Source of the DNA: Elusimicrobiota bacterium
GTDB lineage: Bacteria > Elusimicrobiota > Elusimicrobia > UBA1565 > UBA9628
NCBI GenBank assembly: GCA_023249695.1
Contig: JAHFCD010000002.1
Location: forward strand, 1-14,629
DNA length: 14,629 nt
Direction: 5' to 3'
Shown: positions 7,089-13,786 of the stretch, piece by piece
Layout of the letters: each line of letters opens with the position of its first letter
How positions within the stretch are numbered: position 1 is the first letter of the stretch
Notes under the pieces: generated by a model
Databases searched by the model: none
What the model was told of the DNA's origin: nothing
The model's input: the letters and a program-made list of their open reading frames with translations, nothing else
Program-made: the position numbers and the translations under genes

Positions 7089-7937
7089 GTGGACCTCTAC
7101 CAGCTCAAGTACTTCCTCGAGGTCGCGCGAGAGCTCAGCTTCACGCGCGCGGCGGCCGGCCTGGGCGTCTCCCCCTCCGCGGTGAGCCGCAGCGTCGCCC
7201 TGCTCGAGCGCTCGGTCAAGAAGAAGCTGTTCGCGCGCACCAAGCGGCACGTGGCGCTCACGGTGTTCGGCGAAGCCCTCAAGACGCGAGCGGAGCGGAT
7301 CTTCGACGAGGTCGAGCGCGCCCGCCTCGAGCTCGACGGCGAGGCTCAGGCTCCGGCGCTGCTGCGCGTCGCCAGCCGCGAGATGATCACGAACTATCTC
7401 CTGCCCGGCCCTTTGGGCGAGTTCAAGGCCCGCTACGGGGCCACGCGCTTCGGCTTCTTCGAGCTCGAGCCCGCCGCCCTCGCCGAGGCCCTCAAGAAAG
7501 ATCAGGTGGACTTCGGTTTTCAATACACGGACCTCGACGACCCGGCGGTCGAATCGCATTCTCTCGGCCGCCTGCGCTCGCATGTGTATGCCGCGAAGAA
7601 GTTCGCGGGCGAATCGTTCATCGCCCCGCGCCCGTTCCGCGCGGCGCCCGGGGAGGCCAGCGCCGACGGCTACCCGGACCGGAAGCATCCGCGCGAAATC
7701 CAGTACGAGGCCGAATTCCTGGAAACGCACCGGCGCTTCGTCCTGAGCGGGCTGTGCGTCGGCGTGCTGCCTGATCTCGTCATGGAGGAAGACCGCAAAC
7801 GGGGGGTGGTTGTCGCCCTGAAAGGGCCGCCGATCCATCGCGAGATCTTCTGGTTCAAGCGCCGCGGCCGGGTCCTTCCCAAGGCGGTCGACGCGCTCAT
7901 CGCGAGCATCCGTCGGGCCATCCGGCGGTTCGCGTAG
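7089..7937 (+). CDS. LysR-type transcriptional regulator
   Basis: A 282-residue protein of normal LysR-family length. Residues 1-60 are the winged helix-turn-helix (PF00126): MDLYQLKYFLEVARELSFTR, AAAGLGVSPSAVSRSVALLE and KLFARTKRHVALTVFGE. Residues from about 88 form the periplasmic-binding-like effector domain, shorter and more divergent than usual, with a hydrophobic LSGLCVGVLPDLV motif near 219-231. The effector is unknown. GTG 7089 is the only start that gives the complete DNA-binding domain; it has no Shine-Dalgarno site and CACAAT lies 5 nt before it. The divergent exported-protein gene at 6989 is the most likely regulated partner, and an LTTR-like dyad lies between them. Confidence 0.9.
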   Translation: MDLYQLKYFLEVARELSFTRAAAGLGVSPSAVSRSVALLERSVKKKLFARTKRHVALTVFGEALKTRAERIFDEVERARLELDGEAQAPALLRVASREMITNYLLPGPLGEFKARYGATRFGFFELEPAALAEALKKDQVDFGFQYTDLDDPAVESHSLGRLRSHVYAAKKFAGESFIAPRPFRAAPGEASADGYPDRKHPREIQYEAEFLETHRRFVLSGLCVGVLPDLVMEEDRKRGVVVALKGPPIHREIFWFKRRGRVLPKAVDALIASIRRAIRRFA

Positions 7938-7993
7938 GACGCCTGTCCGGGGCCCAACCGACCTAGGGCCTTTAACGCCTCGCTCCTGGGACC

Positions 7994-8018
7994 TTTCGCC
8001 GTCGCGCTTTCGGCGAAA
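7994..8018. other. Hairpin upstream of the ParB-like gene
   Basis: TTTCGCCG (7994-8001) and CGGCGAAA (8011-8018) form an 8-bp perfect inverted repeat with a 9-nt loop. It lies between the regulator stop and the next gene. It may serve as a weak terminator for the regulator (no T tract) or as an operator near the following promoter. Confidence 0.35.
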
Positions 8019-8024
8019 AGCTCG

Positions 8025-8030
8025 TATCTT
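8025..8030 (+). promoter_or_regulatory. Candidate -10 element of the ParB-like gene (leaderless)
   Basis: TATCTT (4/6 to TATAAT) ends 6 nt before ATG 8037. No -35 matching TTGACA is evident 16-19 nt upstream, where the hairpin at 7994-8018 lies instead. Confidence 0.35.
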
Positions 8031-8036
8031 ATCCCG

Positions 8037-9083
8037 ATGAGATTGATCCTGGCCCTCGCCTGCCTGTCGACCGCCGCGAACGCGCAGACGATCGCCGTGC
8101 GCCCCGCCGGGCCCGGCCTCGGAGCGGCCTCGGCCGCGCCCACGCCGGTCGCCCTCGGGCCGGGCGCGATCAGCTTCTCCGCGCCCGCCCTGTCTCTCAC
8201 GCCGTCCCTCGCCGCGTCCATCCCCGCTCCTATGGCCGTCCCGGCGCTAGCCCCCGCGCGGGCGCTGGCCGCGGCGCCGATCCCGGCCCCGTCCTCCGAC
8301 GAGCGGCCTCAGGCGCCGGGCACCGCGCGCGCCGCCGGCGAGTTGACGAAGAGCGCCGCCGAGTTCGCGCGCCTCGTCTCCGATCTCATGGAAGGCGACC
8401 AGGACAAGTCCGCGGCCGCCGCGCTCGGGCTGATGCGGCTGAAGAACGACCACCTCAACGCCGACCCCGAGCCGAAGAAAACCCGCGTCCTCGACCTCAA
8501 GCCGATGCAGATCCCCGCCGGGATGATCGAGGTCCTGGAAAAAGCCAAGGACCTCCGCGACATGAAGCCCAAGGAAGCGGACGCGTGGCTCAAGGAGCGC
8601 TCGGTGCCGATCATCGAGGACTACAAGGGCCGCAAGCGGCCGGTGGACCATCACCACGAGACGCGCGCCGCCTGGGAAGCCGCCATCGACGACGCGTACA
8701 CGCACCGCTATTTAGACGACGAGCTGCACGCCCGCCTCAAAAACCTGCCCCGCGAACAGTTCTACGCGGTGGCCCGCGCGATGGGCCTATTCTACGACCG
8801 CGACCAGTTCGGCGCGGGGCCGCACGACCCGAACCATCTGCCCGAGGACGTGCGCAGCCTCGCCGACGACCCCTACCGCAGCGTCGCCTGGCAGGTCCGC
8901 AAGCGCGGCGGCTACGACAAATCCCCCGTTCCCTTCGCGGAGTTCCAATGGGCGCAGTACTTTCGCGCCCGCCTCAAGACCTACCCGACGCGCGCCGACT
9001 TCGAGGCGGCCATCGCCGAAGCGCTGGCGATCGCGCACGCCCCGGCCGCGAAGGATCTTCCCGGCTACAAGCCCGCCCGCTGA
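8037..9083 (+). CDS. Exported ParB-like (ParBc_2 family) protein
   Basis: A 348-residue protein with a signal peptide (1-16, cleaved after ANA). Residues 17-100 are an Ala/Pro-rich linker containing LSLTPSL. From about residue 150 the sequence matches ParBc_2 (PF08857, putative ParB-like nuclease): VLDLKPMQIPAGMIEV, a PIIEDYKGRKRPVDHHH segment with DHHH at 204-207, and the family signature ADDPYRSVAWQVRKRGGY plus PFAEFQWAQYFRAR at 278-312. The family is widespread, often exported, and has no proven biochemistry that I know of; a role in chromosome partition is unlikely for a secreted protein. The His cluster may bind metal. There is no Shine-Dalgarno site; TATCTT lies 6 nt before the ATG. The start also fits the signal peptide. 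It shares its linker style with the exported protein at 13787. Confidence 0.85.
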   Translation: MRLILALACLSTAANAQTIAVRPAGPGLGAASAAPTPVALGPGAISFSAPALSLTPSLAASIPAPMAVPALAPARALAAAPIPAPSSDERPQAPGTARAAGELTKSAAEFARLVSDLMEGDQDKSAAAALGLMRLKNDHLNADPEPKKTRVLDLKPMQIPAGMIEVLEKAKDLRDMKPKEADAWLKERSVPIIEDYKGRKRPVDHHHETRAAWEAAIDDAYTHRYLDDELHARLKNLPREQFYAVARAMGLFYDRDQFGAGPHDPNHLPEDVRSLADDPYRSVAWQVRKRGGYDKSPVPFAEFQWAQYFRARLKTYPTRADFEAAIAEALAIAHAPAAKDLPGYKPAR

Positions 9084-9101
9084 GACGGGACATTCCGGCA
9101 A

Positions 9102-9131
9102 TTGACCGAGGGTCGTCGCGGGTGCTCTAAA
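9102..9131 (+). promoter_or_regulatory. Leaderless promoter of the VOC-protein gene
   Basis: TTGACC (9102-9107, 5/6), an 18-nt spacer and TCTAAA (9126-9131, 4/6) end 5 nt before ATG 9137. This is the best-formed example of the leaderless arrangement in the window. Confidence 0.55.
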
Positions 9132-9136
9132 TCCCC

Positions 9137-9613
9137 ATGCAAAAGATAATCCCCTGCCTATGGTACGACGGCAACGCCGAGGCGGCCGTGAAGTTCTACC
9201 TGTCGGTCTTCAAAAAGAACTCGAAGATCCAGCGCATCGGGCGCTGGACCGAAGCCGGAGGCGAGAAAGCCGGCTCGGTCCTGACCATCTACTTCAAGCT
9301 GAACGGTCAGGAGTACCTGGCGCTCAACGGCGGCCCCGAGTACAAGTTCACGCCCGCCGTCTCGTTCACCGTGGCCTGCAAGAACCAGAAGGAGGTCGAC
9401 TATTACTGGGACAAGCTCTCGAAGGGCGGCAAGGGAGTGGCCTGCAGCTGGCTCGAGGACAAGTTCGGGATGTCATGGCAGATCGTCCCGGACATCCTCC
9501 CCAAGATGCTCATGGACAAGGACCGGAAAAAAGCCGACCGCGTCATGCGGGCCATGATGCTCATGGTCAAGATCAATATAAAGGAACTCGAGGCCGCCTA
9601 CAAAGGCCGCTAG
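9137..9613 (+). CDS. PhnB-like VOC superfamily protein
   Basis: A 158-residue protein of the PhnB-like family (PF06983, often misnamed 3-demethylubiquinone-9 3-methyltransferase) in the vicinal-oxygen-chelate/glyoxalase superfamily. Features are the opening KIIPCLWYDGNAEAAVKFY, a YFKLNGQEYLALNGGPEYKF block near residues 54-73, FTVACKNQKEVDYYWDKLS near 80-98, and the closing CSWLEDKFGMSWQIVPDIL. These proteins are cytoplasmic; some are antibiotic-resistance or dioxygenase relatives, but most have no known substrate, and none can be assigned here. There is no Shine-Dalgarno site, and a promoter-like TTGACC/TCTAAA lies so close to the ATG that the message is probably leaderless. It is convergent with the peroxiredoxin gene across two hairpins. 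Confidence 0.88.
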   Translation: MQKIIPCLWYDGNAEAAVKFYLSVFKKNSKIQRIGRWTEAGGEKAGSVLTIYFKLNGQEYLALNGGPEYKFTPAVSFTVACKNQKEVDYYWDKLSKGGKGVACSWLEDKFGMSWQIVPDILPKMLMDKDRKKADRVMRAMMLMVKINIKELEAAYKGR

Positions 9614-9623
9614 CCGAAACGAA

Positions 9624-9662
9624 GCGCCCCCTCGATTCGCCTAAGTCGAATCGAGGGGGCGC
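9624..9662. terminator. Perfect 16-bp hairpin, likely bidirectional terminator
   Basis: The arms at 9624-9639 and 9647-9662 are perfectly complementary over 16 bp with a 7-nt loop, and GAA/TTC outside extends the stem past one bulge. It begins 10 nt after the VOC-gene stop. The tails (GTTCTTCG on plus, TTCGTTTCGG on minus) are only moderately T-rich. Confidence 0.65.
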
Positions 9663-9669
9663 GTTCTTC

Positions 9670-9705
9670 GACGGGCGGCGTTTTCTTAAGAAAATACCGC
9701 CCGTC
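9670..9705. terminator. Second hairpin, likely terminator for the peroxiredoxin unit
   Basis: GACGGGCGG (9670-9678) pairs with CCGCCCGTC (9697-9705). Inside, after a 2-nt mismatch, lies the 14-bp palindrome TTTTCTTAAGAAAA (9681-9694). It begins 7 nt past the peroxiredoxin stop on the minus strand, in tandem with the 9624-9662 hairpin. Confidence 0.55.
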
Positions 9706-9712
9706 TTAAGGC

Positions 9713-10198
9713 TTAAGCGAGCTTCGCGAGCTGAGCCTCGAGCTCCTTGTAGTCGCGCTCCTTGGTGATGTCGCCCTCGACCTTCACCCATGCGACCTTG
9801 CCGTCCTTGTTGATCAGGACGGTGGCGCGCTGCGAGATGTTCCCGCCGGGATGGAACAGGCCGTACGCCTTGATCGCGGCGCGGTGCATGTCGGCGAGAA
9901 GCGTGTGCTTCAGGCCCATCTGCGCCTTGTACGCCTTGTGCGACCAGACGGAGTCGACGGAGATTCCGAACACCTGCGCGAACTGCTCGTAGCGCGAAAG
10001 GTCCTGGGAGAAGCACGCGTTCTCCTTGGAGCAGGTGGGGGAGAAATCGAGCGGGTAGAAGAACAGGGCGACGGGCTTCTTGCCCTTGAACTCGGAGAGC
10101 GTCCACTCCTTCTTCTCGGAATCGGGCAGCTTGAAGTCGGGCGCGACGGCGCCGACGGCGATCGGGGTGGTCTCGGGGGCGGCGGTGGCGGTGGTCAT
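9713..10198 (-). CDS. Peroxiredoxin (AhpC/TSA family, BCP/AhpE-like)
   Basis: A 161-residue thiol peroxidase (PF00578) that reduces H2O2 or organic hydroperoxides in the cytoplasm. Visible are the early APDFKLPD (19-26), the active site FYPLDFSPTC with peroxidatic Cys56 preceded by Pro49 and Thr55 (usually Thr/Ser), the conserved GISVDSVWSHKAY and HPGGNISQRATVLI. A second cysteine, Cys62, lies six residues after Cys56; BCP-type enzymes keep a resolving Cys at +5, so whether it works as one is unsure. ATG 10198 has a strong AAGGAG 7 nt upstream. It is the last gene of the glutamine synthetase-Mrp unit, but a long palindrome separates it from mrp. Tandem hairpins follow its stop. Confidence 0.92.
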   Translation of the reverse strand: MTTATAAPETTPIAVGAVAPDFKLPDSEKKEWTLSEFKGKKPVALFFYPLDFSPTCSKENACFSQDLSRYEQFAQVFGISVDSVWSHKAYKAQMGLKHTLLADMHRAAIKAYGLFHPGGNISQRATVLINKDGKVAWVKVEGDITKERDYKELEAQLAKLA

Positions 10199-10215
10199 AT
10201 GTTCTCCTTTATCTT

Positions 10216-10283
10216 GGTGTCAGGCCTAACGGTAATGACAGTGTTTAGGACAAAATACTGTCATTACCGTTAGGCCTGACACC
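10216..10283. repeat. 68-bp palindromic element with perfect 27-bp arms (MITE/REP-like)
   Basis: The left arm 10216-10242 and right arm 10257-10283 are exact reverse complements over 27 bp. The outer end reads GGTGTCAGGCCTAAC. Four more pairs (one G-U) reach into the middle, leaving a 6-nt loop AGGACA. It fills the gap between the mrp stop (10295) and the peroxiredoxin Shine-Dalgarno site. The GGTGTCAGG ends recall palindromes that flank REP-associated tyrosine (Y1/IS200-type) transposase genes; that link is from memory and not proven here. In RNA it would be a very stable hairpin that could terminate, attenuate or protect the transcript. Confidence 0.85.
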
Positions 10284-10294
10284 TTCTTTCTGAT

Positions 10295-11374
10295 TTACGC
10301 TTTGACGAGCTTGATTTCGAGAGGGCGGCTGGTGGCGTTGCGGATGCTGACCTGGGCGGCGACCTTGCGGGCGGCTTCGCGGAAGGCCTTGGCCGGAGCG
10401 GAGTCGGGGTGCGAGAGGACTAGGGGCTTGCCGTCCTCGCTGGCCTGGCCGATCTTCGGATCCAAAGGAATCGTGCCGAGAAGATCGATACCGTGGTTCT
10501 TCTTCAGGGCGGCGGCGCTGCCTTCCGCGAAAATCTTGCTCTCCTTCGAGCAATGCGGGCAGACGAAGCCGGACATGTTCTCGATGGCGCCGAGGATGGG
10601 CACGTTGAGCTTCTTGAACATGGCGACGGCCTTGCGCACGTCGGACAGCGCGATCGACTGCGGCGTCGTCACGATGACGGAGCCCGCGATCGGCACGGTC
10701 TGGCAAAGCGTCAACTGGACGTCGCCGGTACCCGGCGGCAGGTCGAGGATGAGGTAGTCGAGCTCGCCCCATTTCACGTCCTTCAGAAATTGAGTGATCG
10801 CGCCGTGCAGCATCGGTCCTCGCCAGATGACCGGGGCGTCGGGGTCCATGAGGAAGCCCATGGACATGACCTTCACGCCGTGGTTCTCCGCGGGCTCGAT
10901 CTTGTTGTCGGCGCCGGCCATCGGCTTGTAGCCGGAGACGCCCATCATCTGGGGCTGGTTCGGACCGTAAATGTCGGCGTCCATGAGGCCGACGCGCGCG
11001 CCGTCGAGGGCGAGCGACACGGCGATGTTCGAGGCGACGGTGGACTTGCCCACGCCGCCCTTGCCGGCGGCGACCGCGATCAGGTTCTTCACGCCCGGCG
11101 GCAGGATGTTCTCCAGCCGCGCGTCCTTCTTGACCGAGGCCGTCATGTTGATCTTGACGGATTTCACGCCGGCGACCTTCTTGATCGCCTCTTCCGCCTC
11201 GAGCTGCATCATGCCCTTGAGCGGACAGGCGGGGGTGGTGAGCACGTAGTCGAAGCTCACCACCCCCCCTTCCACGACGAGGTTTTGCACCATGCCGAGG
11301 CTCACGATGTCCTTGTGAAGCTCCGGCTCGATGCACGTCGACAGCGCCTTCAAAACCTCGTCTTTGCTGGGCAT
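10295..11374 (-). CDS. apbC: Mrp/ApbC-type Fe-S cluster carrier ATPase
   Basis: A 359-residue P-loop protein of the Mrp/ApbC/Nbp35 family, which binds and passes on Fe-S clusters in the cytoplasm. Residues 5-80 form the MIP18/DUF59-type domain (PF01883). Residues 98-340 form the MinD-like ATPase with the deviant Walker A GKGGVGKST (104-112), MDADIYGPNQP (131-141), the DLPPGTGD switch (211-218) and the cluster-binding CPHC (272-275). All expected motifs are present. ATG 11374 has AGAGG 6 nt upstream and lies 10 nt after the glutamine synthetase stop, so the two are co-transcribed. The final 10-15 residues extend past the usual domain end. Confidence 0.94.
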   Translation of the reverse strand: MPSKDEVLKALSTCIEPELHKDIVSLGMVQNLVVEGGVVSFDYVLTTPACPLKGMMQLEAEEAIKKVAGVKSVKINMTASVKKDARLENILPPGVKNLIAVAAGKGGVGKSTVASNIAVSLALDGARVGLMDADIYGPNQPQMMGVSGYKPMAGADNKIEPAENHGVKVMSMGFLMDPDAPVIWRGPMLHGAITQFLKDVKWGELDYLILDLPPGTGDVQLTLCQTVPIAGSVIVTTPQSIALSDVRKAVAMFKKLNVPILGAIENMSGFVCPHCSKESKIFAEGSAAALKKNHGIDLLGTIPLDPKIGQASEDGKPLVLSHPDSAPAKAFREAARKVAAQVSIRNATSRPLEIKLVKA

Positions 11375-11384
11375 TTAAAACCTC

Positions 11385-13562
11385 TTACATCAGGAACAGC
11401 ATCTCGCGGTACTTCGGGAGCGGCCAAGTGGAGGCCGGCAGCAGAAGCTCGAGCGCGTCGATCTCGACGCGCACCTTGTCGAAGTAAGGCTTGACCTTGT
11501 CGCAGTACGCGAAGGCCTTGTCCTCGACGTCGGTCAGAGCCTCGGCATTGCCGAGGGCGAGCTTGAGCTCATCGACGGCGACGAGCGCGCGCTCGACCTT
11601 CTCGGACACCGCCCGGAGCAGGGACGCCTGCGCCGGGGAGTTGATGCCCGCCGCCGACAGGCCCGCGAGGTTCTTCGCGAGCTCGTTCTGGTACTCGACC
11701 GCGGCCGGGACGAACAGGGTGGTCGTCATCTCGGCGATCAGCTTGGCCTCGATGTCGATGTCCTTGGCGTACTTCTCGAGGAGGATGTGGTAGCGGGAGT
11801 GCGTCTCCTCTTCGGTGAGGACGCCGAGCTTGGCGAACAGGGACACCGACTTCTTCAGGGCGAAGCCCTTCAAGGCGGAGGGCGTCGTCTTCTCGTTGGG
11901 CAGGCCGCGCTTCTTGGCCTCGACGACCCACTCCTCGGAGTAGCCGTTGCCCTCGAAGCAGACGGCCTTCGAGTCGGTGTAATACTGCTTGAGCGTGCCG
12001 AGCACCGCTTCCTTGAGCGACTTGCCCTTCTTGAGCGCCGCGTCGATTTCCTTTTTAGTGGCGATCAACTGAGCCGCGACGATCGAGTTGAGCGTCGACA
12101 TCGGGATCGCGTTGTTGGCGGACGCGCCGACCGCGCGGAACTCGAACTTGTTGCCGGTGAAGGCGAAGGGCGAGGTGCGGTTGCGGTCGGTGTTGTCCTT
12201 GATCACGGCGGGAATCTGGTCGATTCCCAGCGAGATCCACTGCGGGTCCGTGCCCTTGGTGACCGCGCCTTTCTCGAGGTCGTTGAGGACCTTCGTCAGC
12301 TGGGCGCCGAGGAAGATCGACATGATCGCGGGAGGCGCCTCGTTGGCGCCGAGGCGGTGGTCGTTGCCCGAGGAAGCGATCGACGCGCGCAGCAGCAGGC
12401 TGTGCGTGTGGACCGCCTTGATGATCGAGACGAGGATAGTCAGGAACTGCAGGTTCTCGTGCGGGGTGGCGCCGGGCGAGAGCAGGTTTTTACCGGTATC
12501 GGTCCCAAGAGACCAATTATTGTGCTTGCCCGACCCGTTGACGCCCGCGAAGGGCTTCTCGTAGGTCAGCGCGGCGAGGCCGTGGCGCTCCGCGACCCGC
12601 TTCATGATGTCCATGACGAGCTGGTTGTGGTCGACGGCGACGTTCGCCTCCTCGAAGACGGGGGCGCACTCGTACTGGTGAGGCGCGACCTCGTTGTGGC
12701 GGGTCTTGAGCGGGATGCCGAGCTTGAAGCTCTCGCTCTCGAAGTCGGTCATGAACGAGAACACGCGGTCCTTGATCGCGCCGAAGTAATGGTCCTCGAG
12801 CTGCTGGCCCTTGGGAGAGCCGGCGCCGAACAAGGTGCGGCCCGCGAGCAGGAGGTCGGGGCGCGCGTCGTAGTACTCCTTATCGATGAGGAAGTATTCC
12901 TGCTCCGCGCCGAGGGTCGCGACGACCTTCTTCGCGTCGCTCTGGAACAAAGACAGGATGCCGAGCGCGGCCTTGTCGAGCGCGGCGATCGAGCGCAGCA
13001 GCGGGGTCTTCGTGTCGAGGGCGTGGCCCGTGTAAGACACGAAGCAGGTCGGAATGCACAGCGTGGAGCCGGTCTCGCTCTCGAGGATGAACGCGGGAGA
13101 GGTCGGATCCCAGGCGGTGTAGCCGCGCGCCTCGAACGTCACGCGCAGGCCGCCGGACGGGAAGGAGGACGCGTCGGGCTCGGCCTGCGTCAGCATCGCG
13201 CCCGTGAAGGTCTCGAGGACCTTGCCGTTGCCGGTCGGGTCGATGAAGGCGTCGTGCTTCTCGGCGGTCGCGCCGGTCAGCGGTTGGAACCAATGGCAAT
13301 AATGGGAGGCGCCCTTCTGAATCGCCCACGTCTTCATGGCCGAGGCCACGGCGTTGGCGGAGTCGAGGTCGAGGCGTTCGCCCTTGGCGGCGGCTTCCTG
13401 GACCTTATGGAAGGTGGCCTTCGGGAGAAGGAGCTTCATGGTCTCGAGGCCGAACACGTTGCAGCCGTAGTAGTCGGAGACCTTGGGGCGGGCGGGGGCG
13501 GCGGAGCGGGACGTCTTCTTGGCGGTCATTGAATCAACGGCTCCATGGCGTCTGGGGGTCAT
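11385..13562 (-). CDS. glnN: Glutamine synthetase type III
   Basis: A 725-residue enzyme, the length typical of GSIII and far above GSI/GSII (about 350-470). It joins ammonia to glutamate using ATP in the cytoplasm. Motifs in order are GAEQEYFLID (218-227, metal-binding glutamates), RHNEVAPHQYE (288-298), NGSGKHNNWS (342-351, the GSIII form of the ATP/substrate region) and GNDHRLGANEAPPA (399-412), with the helical GSIII C-terminal extension beyond about 590. ATG 13562 has GGAGGG 3-4 nt upstream; the in-frame ATG at 13529 lacks a site but starts closer to the conserved region, so the first 11 residues may not be translated. It is the first gene of a unit with mrp. No NtrC- or TnrA-like site was recognised. 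Confidence 0.95.
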   Translation of the reverse strand: MTPRRHGAVDSMTAKKTSRSAAPARPKVSDYYGCNVFGLETMKLLLPKATFHKVQEAAAKGERLDLDSANAVASAMKTWAIQKGASHYCHWFQPLTGATAEKHDAFIDPTGNGKVLETFTGAMLTQAEPDASSFPSGGLRVTFEARGYTAWDPTSPAFILESETGSTLCIPTCFVSYTGHALDTKTPLLRSIAALDKAALGILSLFQSDAKKVVATLGAEQEYFLIDKEYYDARPDLLLAGRTLFGAGSPKGQQLEDHYFGAIKDRVFSFMTDFESESFKLGIPLKTRHNEVAPHQYECAPVFEEANVAVDHNQLVMDIMKRVAERHGLAALTYEKPFAGVNGSGKHNNWSLGTDTGKNLLSPGATPHENLQFLTILVSIIKAVHTHSLLLRASIASSGNDHRLGANEAPPAIMSIFLGAQLTKVLNDLEKGAVTKGTDPQWISLGIDQIPAVIKDNTDRNRTSPFAFTGNKFEFRAVGASANNAIPMSTLNSIVAAQLIATKKEIDAALKKGKSLKEAVLGTLKQYYTDSKAVCFEGNGYSEEWVVEAKKRGLPNEKTTPSALKGFALKKSVSLFAKLGVLTEEETHSRYHILLEKYAKDIDIEAKLIAEMTTTLFVPAAVEYQNELAKNLAGLSAAGINSPAQASLLRAVSEKVERALVAVDELKLALGNAEALTDVEDKAFAYCDKVKPYFDKVRVEIDALELLLPASTWPLPKYREMLFLM

Positions 13563-13576
13563 CTTCCCTCCATTTG

Positions 13577-13582
13577 ATTTTA
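13577..13582 (-). promoter_or_regulatory. Possible -10 element of the glutamine synthetase unit
   Basis: TAAAAT on the minus strand (5/6) ends 14 nt before ATG 13562. A transcript from it would start near 13570, inside the Shine-Dalgarno sequence, which would instead suit the ATG at 13529. No good -35 is seen, and a start farther upstream is possible. Confidence 0.3.
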
Positions 13583-13685
13583 GCGGCGCGACGAATTATC
13601 CCGGGACAGCTTGTATCGCCGCCTTCGGGCCTCCTCCGTCGAGAAGTATCTTAATAATCTTGCCCCTCTTAAGTCCAGAGTGCCG

Positions 13686-13716
13686 GGGTCCTACGCAGGG
13701 CCCAGAAATATCTGGG
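13686..13716. repeat. Two overlapping small inverted repeats
   Basis: GGGTCCT-ACGC-AGGGCCC (13686-13703, 7 bp with one G-U) and CCCAGA-AATA-TCTGGG (13701-13716, 6 bp) share the bases CCC at 13701-13703, so only one could form in a given RNA. They lie in the divergent region between glnN and the exported-protein gene, upstream of both likely transcript starts. Confidence 0.5.
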
Positions 13717-13731
13717 GCAAAAAACTTGATA

Positions 13732-13750
13732 GGTCCTGGGTCCCAGGACC
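13732..13750. repeat. 19-bp perfect palindrome, operator-like
   Basis: GGTCCTGGG-T-CCCAGGACC has 9-bp perfect arms and a single central base, so it cannot form a good RNA loop but suits a dimeric DNA-binding protein. It lies 26 bp before the -10-like element of the downstream gene. TTGATA sits immediately before it at 13726-13731. Confidence 0.6.
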
Positions 13751-13775
13751 CGTACGGATAACAAAGGTTACGCGA

Positions 13776-13781
13776 TAGAAT
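13776..13781 (+). promoter_or_regulatory. Candidate -10 element of the exported-protein gene (leaderless)
   Basis: TAGAAT (5/6 to TATAAT) ends 5 nt before ATG 13787, and only CCCCC lies between. No clear -35; the palindrome at 13732-13750 lies just upstream. Confidence 0.4.
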
Positions 13782-13786
13782 CCCCC

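Noticed and set aside
10971..11249. Open frame antisense to mrp
   Set aside because: No domain, biased composition, and it lies wholly inside a fully conserved Mrp/ApbC gene.
11787..13532. 581-codon plus-strand open frame opposite glutamine synthetase
   Set aside because: It is Arg/Val/Leu-rich with no recognisable domain, and it is the mirror of a certain GSIII gene in high-GC DNA, where antisense frames stay open by codon bias.
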